Part shown: positions 47,924-56,525 of the stretch, piece after piece
Layout of the letters: every line of letters begins with the position of its first letter
Numbering within the stretch: position 1 is the stretch's first letter
Origin: JBBROS01 sp963752225
GTDB taxonomy: Bacteria; Pseudomonadota; Alphaproteobacteria; Acetobacterales; Acetobacteraceae
NCBI GenBank assembly: GCA_963752225.1
Contig: CAVVXS010000007.1
Span: 682,001-746,000, forward strand
Reading direction: 5' to 3'
DNA length: 64,000 nt
Notes under the pieces: model-generated
Seen by the model: the letters and a program-made list of their open reading frames with translations, nothing else
Databases searched by the model: none
Told to the model about the DNA's origin: nothing
Made by a program: the position numbers and the translations under genes

Positions 47924-48322
47924 TCAGGCCGGCGTGCGCCGGGCCAGGCCCAGGATGCCGGCGCCGAGAATGGCAGCGAGGACCGTGACGACGCCGAGCA
48001 TCAGCCGGGTGCGATAGGCGACACTCGCCGCCTCGCGCCGCTCCTCGTCGAACACCACCGCCCGGGCGGCGGCGACGCGGTCGGCGAGCGGACCGGTGCC
48101 GTCGAGCACGTCACTGCCGAGCGACCCGAGGACGGGCCGCAACCGCTCGAGCCGCGCCGTGTCGCTGCCGGCCTCGGCCGCGAGGACTTGGTCGAGCGTG
48201 GCGCTGCGGGCCAGGCCGCGTTCGAGCGGGATGCTGGTAGCGTAGCTCGCAAACAGGCCGCACAGCCCGACAATGGCGAACAGCATCAGGAGGAACATGG
48301 ACCAGGAATTGAAGTGGCGCAT
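47924..48322 (-). CDS. Hypothetical two-helix membrane protein
   Basis: 132 residues with one N-terminal hydrophobic segment (MFLLMLFAIVGLCGLFASYATSIP) and one C-terminal (MLGVVTVLAAILGAGILGLA). The middle part, ERGLARSATLDQVLAAEAGSDTARLERLRPVLGSLGSDVLD, is a helical and charged region that would face the periplasm. It resembles small proteins of unknown function found beside cell-envelope genes. ATG 48322 follows GGGG at six bases; ATG 48334 is an alternative. It converges with the glycosyltransferase-like gene and diverges from the cupin gene. Confidence 0.6.
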   Translation of the reverse strand: MRHFNSWSMFLLMLFAIVGLCGLFASYATSIPLERGLARSATLDQVLAAEAGSDTARLERLRPVLGSLGSDVLDGTGPLADRVAAARAVVFDEERREAASVAYRTRLMLGVVTVLAAILGAGILGLARRTPA

Positions 48323-48382
48323 CGCGCACCCCATCTGCGCAAAGCCGCTTGCGGTCAACCCGGACCGGCTTACCCTGCCGCC

Positions 48383-48718
48383 ATGACCGACAGCCCCTAC
48401 CTGTTCCGTGCCGCCGACCACCCGCTCGCCGCGCAGGGTGGAGCCTTGAAGGTGAGGGAGGCGGTGTCGGGGTTCGGCATCGCGCTCCGCTATCAGGAAC
48501 GCGCGCCCGACCCGCCGGGCGCGCCCGATCCGGCGTGGTGCGAGACGGGGCACAGCATCTTCATCCTGTCCGGCCGGATCCGCTACCGGTTCGACACCCA
48601 CACGGTCGAGGCCGGGCCAGGCGACATGCTGCACATCCCGGCCGGTCCCGCGCATCGCCACCAGCCCAGCGTGCCGGGCGCCGAAACGGTCCGCTACGTG
48701 CTGACGGAGTTCAGCTGA
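48383..48718 (+). CDS. Small cupin-domain protein
   Basis: 111 residues, a single cupin barrel: ETGHSIFILSGRIRYRFDTHTVEAGPGDMLHIPAGPAHRHQP (about 54-95) carries both cupin motifs, with His and Glu/Asp residues that may bind a metal. Function unknown; small cupins are often sugar isomerases, dioxygenases or ligand-binding domains. ATG 48383 gives MTDSPYLFRAADHPL; the frame extends to 48188 but lacks a ribosome site. It diverges from the membrane protein gene and is followed by rpmJ 93 bases later. Confidence 0.8.
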   Translation: MTDSPYLFRAADHPLAAQGGALKVREAVSGFGIALRYQERAPDPPGAPDPAWCETGHSIFILSGRIRYRFDTHTVEAGPGDMLHIPAGPAHRHQPSVPGAETVRYVLTEFS

Positions 48719-48734
48719 CGCGGGTGGTTCGGAC

Positions 48735-48763
48735 TTGACAGGGCGGGACCCGCTGGGTAGCAA
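48735..48763 (+). promoter_or_regulatory. Candidate sigma-70 promoter of rpmJ
   Basis: TTGACA at 48735-48740, a 17-base GC-rich spacer, and TAGCAA at 48758-48763 (three of six consensus bases). It is 48 bases before the rpmJ start and 17 after the cupin stop, so rpmJ can be transcribed on its own. Confidence 0.45.
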
Positions 48764-48811
48764 CCCGCCTCCCGTTCGCATCCCGGCCCCCGCGGCCGCT
48801 TAGGTTTTGAG

Positions 48812-48937
48812 ATGAAGATCCGCAACAGCCTCAAGTCGGCCAAGACCCGCGACAAGAACTGCCGCGTCGTGCGCCGGCACGGCCGCGTCTATGTCATCAA
48901 CAAGAAGAACCCGCGGATGAAGGCCCGCCAGGGCTAG
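48812..48937 (+). CDS. rpmJ: 50S ribosomal protein L36
   Basis: 41 residues, MKIRNSLKSAKTRDKNCRVV then RRHGRVYVINKKNPRMKARQG. This is the alphaproteobacterial L36 type without the full zinc-binding cysteine set (only one Cys, in KNCRVV). It is a large-subunit protein that fits near the peptidyl-transferase region. It is shorter than a typical ORF cutoff but unmistakable. TAGG lies 9 bases before the ATG. Flanked by a cupin gene and glcD, it is not in a ribosomal operon, as usual for alphaproteobacteria. Confidence 0.95.
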   Translation: MKIRNSLKSAKTRDKNCRVVRRHGRVYVINKKNPRMKARQG

Positions 48938-49034
48938 CCCTGCGCCGGGCTGCTTAGCCCGGTCGTTTCGGGCTGCTGCCCTTGCCGCCTCCTTGCCGGG
49001 GGTCCATCTAGCTCTCATAGGCCGGAGGGACCCG

Positions 49035-50486
49035 ATGATCGCGCAACCGCCATCCAAGCCCGAAATCATGGCCCGGCGTGACGAGATCGTGGCCGGCTTG
49101 CGACGACTGTTGCCGGACAGCGGCGTGATCGCCGAGCCGATCCGGCTCAAGCCGTACGAAACTGACGGCCTGCCGGCGTTCCGGCAGATTCCCCTTGCAG
49201 TGGTGCTTCCGGAAACGACCGAGCAGGTGGCCGCCGTGCTCCGCTTCCTGCATCGGGAGGGCGTGCGGGTGATCCCGCGGGGCGCCGGCACCAGCCTGTC
49301 GGGCGGCGCTCTGCCGATGGCCGACAGCGTCGTGGTCGGCATGATGCGGATGAACCGGATCCTCGACATCGACTTCGCCGACCGTGCCGCCACCGTGCAG
49401 GCCGGCGTGACCAACATCGGCATCACCCAGGCCGTAGCCGGCGAGGGCTTCTTCTACGCGCCCGACCCGAGCAGCCAGCTCGCCTGCATGATCGGCGGCA
49501 ATGTCGGCATGAACTCCGGCGGCGCGCACTGCCTCAAATACGGCGTCACCGTGAACAACTTGCTGGGCTTGCGCGCCGTCACCATCGAGGGCGAGGTCAT
49601 CGACCTCGGCGGCGCCCATCTCGACGCCGCCGGCTACGACTGGCTCGGCATCATGACCGGGAGCGAGGGGATGCTGGCCATCGTCACCGAGGTGACGGTC
49701 CGCATCCTGCGCAGCCCGGAGGGGGCGCGTGCCATGCTGGTGGCGTTCGATGCCAACGAGACAGCCGGCCGCGCCGTGGACGCGATCATCGGGTCGGGCA
49801 TCATCCCGGTCGCGTTGGAGTTCATGGACCGGCCGGCGATCCACGCCTGCGAGGCGTTCGCCCATGCCGGTTATCCGATGGACGCCGAGGCGATGCTGAT
49901 CATCGAGGTCGAAGGGTCGGTGGCCGAGCAGGATTGGATGCTGGGCAAGATCTCCGACCTGTGCCGGCCATTCGCACCGCTCAGCATGAAGGTGAGCCAG
50001 TCGCCAGAGGAAAGCCTGGCGATCTGGAAGGGACGCAAGGGAGCGTTCGGCGCCATCGGCCGCATCAGCCCGGACTACCTGTGCATGGACGGCACCATCC
50101 CGACCGGTCAGCTGCCGCTGGTGCTGCGGCGGATCGGGGAGATGAGCGACCAGTACGACCTCAAGGTCGCCAACATCTTCCATGCCGGCGACGGCAACCT
50201 GCACCCGCTGATCATGTTCGACGCCAACCTGCCGGGCTCGTTCGAGAAAGCCGAGGCGTTCGGGGCCGACATCCTGAAGCTGTGTGTCGAGGTCGGCGGC
50301 TGCCTGACCGGCGAGCACGGCGTGGGCGTCGAGAAGCGGGACCTGATGCCGGTACAGTTCACCGCGATCGAGTTGGAGCAGCAGCGCCGGATCAAGTCCG
50401 CCTTCGATCCCGATTGGCTGCTGAACCCCAGCAAGGTGTTCCCGCTGCTGGACGCGCCTGCCGCCCAGGCGCCAATTGCCGCCTGA
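49035..50486 (+). CDS. glcD: Glycolate oxidase subunit GlcD (FAD-linked)
   Basis: 483 residues. The FAD-binding PCMH domain holds PRGAGTSLSGGALP near 92 and IGGNVGMNSGGAHCLKYGVTVNNLLGL near 155; the C-terminal cap shows NIFHAGDGNLHPLI near 385 and GCLTGEHGVGVEKRDLM near 420 with the substrate-binding residues. It oxidises glycolate (or D-lactate) to glyoxylate together with GlcE and GlcF, membrane bound. ATG 49035 is after a GGAGGGA sequence and gives MIAQPPSKPEIMARRDEIV. It overlaps the glcE start by 11 bases. It is typical for phototrophs that form phosphoglycolate. Confidence 0.95.
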   Translation: MIAQPPSKPEIMARRDEIVAGLRRLLPDSGVIAEPIRLKPYETDGLPAFRQIPLAVVLPETTEQVAAVLRFLHREGVRVIPRGAGTSLSGGALPMADSVVVGMMRMNRILDIDFADRAATVQAGVTNIGITQAVAGEGFFYAPDPSSQLACMIGGNVGMNSGGAHCLKYGVTVNNLLGLRAVTIEGEVIDLGGAHLDAAGYDWLGIMTGSEGMLAIVTEVTVRILRSPEGARAMLVAFDANETAGRAVDAIIGSGIIPVALEFMDRPAIHACEAFAHAGYPMDAEAMLIIEVEGSVAEQDWMLGKISDLCRPFAPLSMKVSQSPEESLAIWKGRKGAFGAIGRISPDYLCMDGTIPTGQLPLVLRRIGEMSDQYDLKVANIFHAGDGNLHPLIMFDANLPGSFEKAEAFGADILKLCVEVGGCLTGEHGVGVEKRDLMPVQFTAIELEQQRRIKSAFDPDWLLNPSKVFPLLDAPAAQAPIAA

Positions 50487-51861
50487 GCCGGGTCGCCCCG
50501 GTCTCGCGCTGGTCGAGCCAGTCGACGGGGCGCCGGGGGACGAGGCCGGGCTGATCGACGTCATCCGCGACGCGGCCGCCCGGCGCGAGCCGCTCGCGAT
50601 CGAGGGCCGCGGCACCAAGCGCGGCATGCTGCGCCCGGTGCAGGCGGCCCGCACGGTGTCGACACGCAACCTCGTCGGCGTCACGCTGCACGCGCCGCAG
50701 GAGCTGATCGTCGCGGCCCGCGCCGGGACTCCATTGCCGGACCTCGAGGCCAAGCTCGCGGAAGGCGGGCAGGGGCTGATCGCCGAGCCGCCCGACCTGT
50801 CGGCGCTGCTCGGAAGCGAAGGGCCGCAGACGCTGGGCGGCGTGGTGGCGAGCAACCTGTCCGGTCCCCGCCGGGTCGCCTGGGGCGCCACGCGGGACCA
50901 CGTCATGGGCGTGCGCGCGGTCAACGGCGCGGCCGAATTGATCCGGTCCGGCGGCCGCGTGCTGAAGAACGTGACCGGCCTCGACCTGTGCAAGCTGATC
51001 GCCGGCAGCCACGGCACCCTGGCCGTGCTCACCGAGGTGACCTTGAAGGTCCTGCCGGTGGCCGAGCAGACCGGCAGCATCGTGCTGCGTGGCTTGGGCG
51101 CCCCCCGGGCGGTCGCCGCGCTGTCGGCGGCGCTGGGCTCGCCCTATGGGGTGTCGGGGGCGGCTTGGCTGCCCGCGGCGGCGGCGGCGCGCGTGCCGGA
51201 CCTTGCGGGTCATGGCGACGTGGCGCTGATACGCATCGAGGATTTCGCGCCCAGCGTCGATTACCGCCTCGGCAAGCTCACCGCCGATCTGGCGGCGTTC
51301 GGCGCCGCCGAGCGTCTGCCGCATCACGCGAGCCTTGCTGCCTGGCGGGCGATCCGCGACGCCGTGCCGCTGGACGCGCCACCGGGCGACGCGGTGTGGC
51401 GGATTTCGGTCCGCCCATCCGCCGGCCCGGGCGTGTTCGAGGCGATCGAGCAAGCGGGCGCGCGGGCGTTCATGGATTGGGGCGGCGGCCTGCTGTGGGT
51501 GGCGGGCGCCCCGGCGTTGCACGAACGGGTGGCAGTGGCGGCGGCGGCGGCCCGAGGCACCTGGACCCTGCTGCGCGGGCCTGACACGATGCGCGCAGCG
51601 GTCGAGGTCGTGCCGCCCGAGCCGGCACCGCTCAGCCGCATCACCCGCCGGGTCAAGGAGGCCATGGACCCGCACGGCATCCTCAATCCCGGCCGCCTTT
51701 ACGCAGGACTTCTGATCCGCCGTGCAGACCACCTTCTCCGACACCCAGCTTCGCGATCCCGACACCGCCAGCAGCAACCAGGTGCTGCGGACCTGCGTGC
51801 ATTGCGGCTTCTGCACCGCGACCTGTCCAACCTTCGTGCTGCTCGGGGACGAGCTCGATAG
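50476..51861 (+). CDS. glcE: Glycolate oxidase subunit GlcE (FAD-linked)
   Basis: 461 residues from TTG 50476; the GlcE family is usually about 350-410 residues. GRGTKRGMLRPVQAA near 44, GGVVASNLSGPRRVAWGATRDHVMGVRAVNG near 120 and LKNVTGLDLCKLIAGSHGTLAVLTEVTLKVLP near 160 are FAD-domain blocks. The conserved end DPHGILNPGRLYAG is reached near base 51707, but the frame has no stop and runs 46 more codons into glcF (the overlap is 140 bases). The tail RRADHLLRHPASRSRHRQQQ is not protein-like. Either the true stop was lost or a frameshift exists near 51705; the extension is probably not functional. Confidence 0.9.
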   Translation: MPPEPGRPGLALVEPVDGAPGDEAGLIDVIRDAAARREPLAIEGRGTKRGMLRPVQAARTVSTRNLVGVTLHAPQELIVAARAGTPLPDLEAKLAEGGQGLIAEPPDLSALLGSEGPQTLGGVVASNLSGPRRVAWGATRDHVMGVRAVNGAAELIRSGGRVLKNVTGLDLCKLIAGSHGTLAVLTEVTLKVLPVAEQTGSIVLRGLGAPRAVAALSAALGSPYGVSGAAWLPAAAAARVPDLAGHGDVALIRIEDFAPSVDYRLGKLTADLAAFGAAERLPHHASLAAWRAIRDAVPLDAPPGDAVWRISVRPSAGPGVFEAIEQAGARAFMDWGGGLLWVAGAPALHERVAVAAAAARGTWTLLRGPDTMRAAVEVVPPEPAPLSRITRRVKEAMDPHGILNPGRLYAGLLIRRADHLLRHPASRSRHRQQQPGAADLRALRLLHRDLSNLRAARGRAR

Positions 51862-53041
51862 CCCGCGCGGGCGGATTTACCTGATCAAGGACATGCTCGA
51901 AAGCGGCCGGCCGGCGACCGAGGAGGTCGTGCGCCACGTGGACCGCTGCCTGTCGTGCCTGGCCTGCATGACGACCTGCCCGTCGGGGGTGAACTACATG
52001 CACCTCGTCGACCACGCCCGGCGCTACATCGAGGAAACCTACGACCGGCCGCTGCCGGAGCGCCTGCTGCGCAACGTGCTGTCCCGCGTGCTGCCGAACC
52101 CGCGCCTGTTCCGTGCCGCGGTGGCCGGCGCGCGGCTGGCGAAGCCGTTCCGGAAACTGCTGCCGCGCCGCGGCACCTTGGCCGAGCGGCTGCACGCCAT
52201 GCTGGACCTGGCGCCCGGCAAGCTGCCGCCCGCCGGCGACAGCGCGCGTCCGCAGGTGCACCGCGCCCAAGGCGAGCGGCGCGGCCGGGTCGCGTTGCTG
52301 ACAGGGTGTGCCCAGACCGTGCTCGACCCGGCGATCAACGAGGCGACCATCCGGCTGCTGACCCGGATGGGCGTCGAGGTGGTGGTTGCCCGCGGCGTTG
52401 GCTGCTGCGGCGCGCTGACCCATCACATGGGCCGGCACGAAGCGGCGATGCAGACCGCCCGCAACGCCATTGCCGGTTGGACCCGCGAGGTCGAGGGCGA
52501 GGGGCTCGACGCGGTGCTGGTCAACACGTCGGGCTGCGGCACGACGGTGAAGGATTACGGCTTCATGTTCCGCACCGAGCCGGAGCCGTGGCGGAGCCGG
52601 GCCGAGCACGTCTCGGCAATCGCCAAGGACATCTCCGAGTATCTCGCGACCCTCGACTACACTCCGTCGCGGCCCGCCCCTGCGATGCGGGTGGCCTATC
52701 ACGCGGCTTGCAGCCTGCAGCACGGGCAGCGGGTGCTGGATGCGCCGAAGCAGTTGCTGAAGCGCGCCGGGTTCACGGTGGTGGAGCCGGCGGAAGGGCA
52801 TCTCTGCTGCGGCTCGGCGGGCGTCTACAACCTGGTGCAGCCGGAGATCGCCGGGCGGCTCAAGGCGCGTAAGCTGGAGAACATCGCCCGCACCCGCCCG
52901 GATCTGATCGCGGCCGGCAATATCGGCTGCATCACCCAACTCGCGGGTGGGGTGCCGGTCGTGCATACGGTGCAGCTGCTCGACTGGATGGCCGGCGGGC
53001 CGGCGCCGGCGGCGCTGTCGGCGGTTCGGCCCGCGGCATGA
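51722..53041 (+). CDS. glcF: Glycolate oxidase iron-sulfur subunit GlcF
   Basis: 439 residues from a GTG at 51722. Two 4Fe-4S motifs are visible: CVHCGFCTATCP near 25 and CLSCLACMTTCPSG near 77; two CCG-type domains follow with GVGCCGALTHHMG near 226 and AEGHLCCGSAGVYNLVQ near 358 (heterodisulfide-reductase-like). It passes electrons from GlcD/E to the membrane quinone pool. The GTG overlaps glcE by 140 bases. Its stop overlaps the start of the next gene as ATGA. Confidence 0.96.
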   Translation: MQTTFSDTQLRDPDTASSNQVLRTCVHCGFCTATCPTFVLLGDELDSPRGRIYLIKDMLESGRPATEEVVRHVDRCLSCLACMTTCPSGVNYMHLVDHARRYIEETYDRPLPERLLRNVLSRVLPNPRLFRAAVAGARLAKPFRKLLPRRGTLAERLHAMLDLAPGKLPPAGDSARPQVHRAQGERRGRVALLTGCAQTVLDPAINEATIRLLTRMGVEVVVARGVGCCGALTHHMGRHEAAMQTARNAIAGWTREVEGEGLDAVLVNTSGCGTTVKDYGFMFRTEPEPWRSRAEHVSAIAKDISEYLATLDYTPSRPAPAMRVAYHAACSLQHGQRVLDAPKQLLKRAGFTVVEPAEGHLCCGSAGVYNLVQPEIAGRLKARKLENIARTRPDLIAAGNIGCITQLAGGVPVVHTVQLLDWMAGGPAPAALSAVRPAA

Positions 53042-53637
53042 CCGCCGGGCACGCGGTGTGGGCGCTGCTCGCGGCCGCGGCCCTGGCGGCGCCGGCAATG
53101 GCGCAGGCGCCGCCTAACGAGGCGGCCCGGCCGAAAGCAGCCCCCGCTACTCCCGGCAAGCCGACCGTGGAGGGTCTGCTGACCGCCTTGCGCGGCGCGC
53201 CGAGCGAAGAAGCGGCCGGGGCGATCGAGGCGCAGCTGCGCGCCGCGTGGGCCGAAGCGGCCAGCCCGGCGGTCAAGCTGCTGCTGTCGCGCGGCCAGCG
53301 GGAGTTGGCGGAGAACGCCGCCACCGACAGCTTCGACAGCTATGACGCGGCGCTCGACCTTGATCCGGACCTGCTCGAGGCCTGGCGCGGACGGGCCGCC
53401 GCGCGCCTGCACATGGGCGACCCGCAGGGGGGCGTGCATGACCTGCAGGAGGTGATCCGGCGCGAGCCGCGGCATTTCGCCGCCTGGCAGGACCTGTCGC
53501 GTTTGGCCGAAAGCCGCGGTGACTGGCGCGGCGCCTACGCGGCTTGGCAGAAGCTCCTGGAGATCGACCCGCACACACCCGGCGGACAGGACCGTCTGCG
53601 CGACCTGCGCCGCCGAGCAGTCGGCGAAGACGCCTAA
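53038..53637 (+). CDS. Secreted TPR-repeat protein
   Basis: 199 residues with a signal peptide (MTAGHAVWALLAAAALAAPAMA). A Pro/Ala-rich linker is followed by three or four TPR-like helices: AWAEAASPAVKLLLSRGQREL, DSYDAALDLDPDLLEAWRGRAAARL, DPQGGVHDLQEVIRREPRHFAAWQDLSRLAE and RGAYAAWQKLLEIDP. TPR proteins mediate protein contacts in the periplasm. ATG 53038 overlaps the glcF stop (ATGA), so it is co-expressed with the glycolate genes, although its link with them is unknown. Confidence 0.8.
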   Translation: MTAGHAVWALLAAAALAAPAMAQAPPNEAARPKAAPATPGKPTVEGLLTALRGAPSEEAAGAIEAQLRAAWAEAASPAVKLLLSRGQRELAENAATDSFDSYDAALDLDPDLLEAWRGRAAARLHMGDPQGGVHDLQEVIRREPRHFAAWQDLSRLAESRGDWRGAYAAWQKLLEIDPHTPGGQDRLRDLRRRAVGEDA

Positions 53638-53649
53638 CCGCTCCCGTCG

Positions 53650-54078
53650 TCAGAGCCGTTTCTGCAAAAAGAAGCGGCTCCCGCCGGGTGGATAACCGTC
53701 CAGCGTCGCGAAGACGGCAAAGCCGAGCCGTTCGTAGAACCCTCGCGCCTGGAAGCTGAACGTGTCCAGCCAAATTCCGACGGCGCCGTAGTCCCGGGCG
53801 ATCGCCTCGACGTCCCGCATCAGCCGTGTGCCATGGCCCTGGCCGCGCAGCGCCTCCGGCAAGGCGAGCAGCTTCACGAAGCACCAGTCGTAATACAGGT
53901 CCGCCCATAGGCCGCCGATGATCGCGTCGCTTGCCGGGTCACGGAGCACGAGTGCGACCGGCACGTAGCGCGGCGGCCCGCCAGCCTGCTCGTTGAAGGC
54001 CAGCAACGTGTTGAGGATCGCCTCCTCGATCTCCGGACCCGGCGAATGGATCCGCTCGATGGCCGGGCTTGCGGTCAT
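53650..54078 (-). CDS. GNAT-family N-acetyltransferase
   Basis: 142 residues. A single GNAT domain: VKLLALPEALRGQGHGTRLMRDVEAIARDYGA near 70 with the RGQGHGT acetyl-CoA loop and a C-terminal GFYERLGFAVFATLDGYPPG. The acceptor is unknown. GLWADLYYDWCFVKLLALPE is the strand before the loop. ATG 54078 overlaps the apbC stop (54075) as ATGA, so it is co-translated with that gene. Confidence 0.88.
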   Translation of the reverse strand: MTASPAIERIHSPGPEIEEAILNTLLAFNEQAGGPPRYVPVALVLRDPASDAIIGGLWADLYYDWCFVKLLALPEALRGQGHGTRLMRDVEAIARDYGAVGIWLDTFSFQARGFYERLGFAVFATLDGYPPGGSRFFLQKRL

Positions 54079-55163
54079 TCGACCACGATTCGCGGTCCGG
54101 CGGGGGCCGGTTGCGCGAGTGCCTGCCAGATCCGCCCGGCGATCTCCTGATAGGCGCCGGCGGCGACGCTGTTCGGATCGCTCGCGGTGATCGGCGAGCC
54201 AGCGTCCGCGGTGGTGCGGATGTCGAGCAGCAGCGGCACCTCGCCCAGGAACGGCACCCCCAGCGCGTCCGCCTCCCGCCGGGCGCCGCCGTGGCCGAAC
54301 AGCGGCGTGTTGTGCCCGCAATTGGGACAGCAGAACACGCTCATGTTCTCGACCAGGCCCAGCACCGGAACCTGCGTCTTCTCGAACATCCGCACCCCAC
54401 GGCGGGCGTCGATCAAAGCGATGTCTTGCGGCGTGCTGACGATCACGGCCCCGCTCAGGCTGACCCGCTGTGCCATCGTCAACTGTGCGTCGCCGGTGCC
54501 GGGCGGCATGTCGACCACCAGGATGTCGAGCGGCCCCCAATCGACCTGGCCCATCATCTGCTCCAGCGCGCTCATCACCATCGGGCCGCGCCAGATCATG
54601 GCGGTGTCGGAGTCGACCAGGAAGCCGATCGACATCACCCGCAAGCCCCAGGCCTCGAGCGGCACCATGACGCCGTCGCGCAGTTCGGGCTTGGCCGACA
54701 CGCCAAGCATGCGCGGCAAGCTGGGACCGTAGATGTCGGCGTCGAGCAGCCCGACCTTGTGGCCTTGCTGCGCCAAGGCGACGGCGACGTTGACGGCGGT
54801 GGTGCTCTTGCCGACGCCGCCCTTGCCGGACGCGACCGCGACAATGTGCCGCACGCCGGGCAGCAGCTTCGGCTTCTGCGCCGGCGGCGCACGGGTCGGG
54901 GCCGGCGGTGGAGCGGCGGCGGGCCGGTGCGCGGTGAGCACGACGGTCGCGTTGGTGACACCGGGCTGCCGCGCGAGCAGGTCCTGCGCCGCCTGCCGCA
55001 CCCCCTCCATGGCCGCCGCCTGCTGGCGTTCAGCCCGCAACGCCAGGTGCACGAGGCTGCCGCGCACCTCGAGACTGTCGACCAGCGCGGCAATCTCGCC
55101 GCCACCTGGCAGGGTCAGGCCGCGCAGGGCGGCGCGGAGCCCCTCGGGCGTGGGGAGCGTCAT
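54075..55163 (-). CDS. apbC: Mrp/ApbC-family Fe-S carrier ATPase
   Basis: 362 residues. An N-terminal DUF59-like part (LTLPGGGEIAALVDSLEV... NATVVLTAHRP) is followed by a Pro-rich linker and the P-loop domain: VASGKGGVGKSTTAVNVAVAL near 110 (deviant Walker A), DILVVDMPPGTGDAQLTMAQ, and CPNCGH with the CxxC that binds a 4Fe-4S cluster (VFCCPNCGHNT). Members load clusters onto target enzymes. The start ATG 55163 faces hflK at 55263 over about 100 bases. Useful in a cell with many Fe-S enzymes. Confidence 0.93.
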   Translation of the reverse strand: MTLPTPEGLRAALRGLTLPGGGEIAALVDSLEVRGSLVHLALRAERQQAAAMEGVRQAAQDLLARQPGVTNATVVLTAHRPAAAPPPAPTRAPPAQKPKLLPGVRHIVAVASGKGGVGKSTTAVNVAVALAQQGHKVGLLDADIYGPSLPRMLGVSAKPELRDGVMVPLEAWGLRVMSIGFLVDSDTAMIWRGPMVMSALEQMMGQVDWGPLDILVVDMPPGTGDAQLTMAQRVSLSGAVIVSTPQDIALIDARRGVRMFEKTQVPVLGLVENMSVFCCPNCGHNTPLFGHGGARREADALGVPFLGEVPLLLDIRTTADAGSPITASDPNSVAAGAYQEIAGRIWQALAQPAPAGPRIVVE

Positions 55164-55262
55164 CGCTTGTATATCCTCATTGGCTGGTCAATATCTCGCG
55201 CTCTGTCTCGATGCGGCATATGGCGCGCTGCGGCAAGGCTGCAAACAGGAGCACTTCGGCCA

Positions 55263-56525
55263 ATGTCATGGAACAACGGCGGCGGTCCGAACCCGTGGGG
55301 CAACCCGGGCGGCGACGGCGGCAACCAGAACCCGCGGCCGGGCGGCCCCAATAACGGGCGTCCGAACAACCCGTGGGGCGGCGGCGGCAAGCGGCCATCG
55401 GGCGGCGGTGGCCTGCCGGATCTCGACGATCTGATCGCCCGCATGCAGGACAAGGCGCGCCGTTTCGTGCCGGGTGGCCCGGGCGGATCGTTCGGGCGCC
55501 GCGGCGGCGGCAACGGCCGGCTCTGGGCACTGCTGGCGATCGTCGCGGCGGCGGTGTGGCTGGCGAGCGGCGTGTACCGGGTGCAGCCGGACCAGCAGGG
55601 CATCGTCCTGCGCTTCGGCGCCTTCAATCGCACGACCTTGCCGGGCCTGAACTACCACGCGCCGTGGCCCATCGAGAGCGCCGAAACCCCTGCCGTCACC
55701 CGCATCAACCGGGTCGAGGTCGGGTTCCGGGCCGGCGGCGGCGACCGAGGCGTGGTCCTGCGGCCCACCCGCGACCTGCCGGGCAGCGCCGCCCGGGAGG
55801 TGCCGGAGGAAGCGCTGATGCTGACCGGCGACGAGAACATCATCGACATCAACTTTTCCGTGTTCTGGCGCATCCGCGACGCCGGCGCCTTCCTGTTCAA
55901 CACGCGCAACCCCGAGGAAACGGTAAAGTCGGCGGCGGAAAGCATGATGCGGCAGGTGATCGGGCGGACGCCGATCCAGCCGGCGCTGACGGAAGCGCGA
56001 GCGCGGATCGAGCAGGATGTGACGGCCGGCACGCAGGCGATCCTCGACCAGTACGGCGCCGGCGTGGAGGTGACGCAGGTGCAGTTGCAGCGGGTGGACC
56101 CGCCCGCGGCCGTGATCGACAGCTTTCGCGACGTGCAGCGGGCCAACACCGACGCCGAGCGTGTGCGCAACGAAGCCGAAAGCTACCGCAACGACATCAT
56201 CCCCCGCGCCCGCGGCGACGCGGCCCGGCTGACAGCCGAGGCGGAAGGCGCGCGCCAAGCCATCATCGCCGAAGCCAGCGGCCAAGCGCAGCGATTCCTG
56301 AGCGTCTACCAGGCCTATTCGGCCGCCAAGGACGTGACGTTAAAGCGTTTGTATATCGAGACGATGCAGGAAATCCTGACCCGCACCCCGTCAATCGTCG
56401 TGGACGACAAGCTGCAGGGCATCGTGCCCTACCTGCCGCTCGATCCGTCGCGGGCGGCGCCGGCGCGTCCGGGCTCCCCGCCGCAGGCGTCCAATGGGCC
56501 GGCCAACGGGGGGATCTCGCGATGA
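55263..56525 (+). CDS. hflK: FtsH protease modulator HflK
   Basis: 420 residues. The N terminus (MSWNNGGGPNPWGNPGG...) is Gly/Pro/Asn-rich, about 80 residues, then a membrane helix (LWALLAIVAAAVWLASGVY), then an SPFH/band-7 domain (VQPDQQGIVLRFGAFNRTTLPGLNYHAPWP; ENIIDINFSVFWRIRDAGAFLFNTRNPEETV) and a coiled coil (ADAERVRNEAESYRNDIIPRARGDAARLTAEAEGAR). HflK and HflC form a cage around FtsH in the periplasm and regulate its action. ATG 55263 gives the typical MSWNN start. The stop overlaps hflC as ATGA. Confidence 0.95.
   Translation: MSWNNGGGPNPWGNPGGDGGNQNPRPGGPNNGRPNNPWGGGGKRPSGGGGLPDLDDLIARMQDKARRFVPGGPGGSFGRRGGGNGRLWALLAIVAAAVWLASGVYRVQPDQQGIVLRFGAFNRTTLPGLNYHAPWPIESAETPAVTRINRVEVGFRAGGGDRGVVLRPTRDLPGSAAREVPEEALMLTGDENIIDINFSVFWRIRDAGAFLFNTRNPEETVKSAAESMMRQVIGRTPIQPALTEARARIEQDVTAGTQAILDQYGAGVEVTQVQLQRVDPPAAVIDSFRDVQRANTDAERVRNEAESYRNDIIPRARGDAARLTAEAEGARQAIIAEASGQAQRFLSVYQAYSAAKDVTLKRLYIETMQEILTRTPSIVVDDKLQGIVPYLPLDPSRAAPARPGSPPQASNGPANGGISR

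Noticed and set aside
54069..56525. An 818-codon frame on the plus strand
   Set aside because: Its first 400 codons lie antisense to apbC and have shadow composition; only HflK from 55263 is real.
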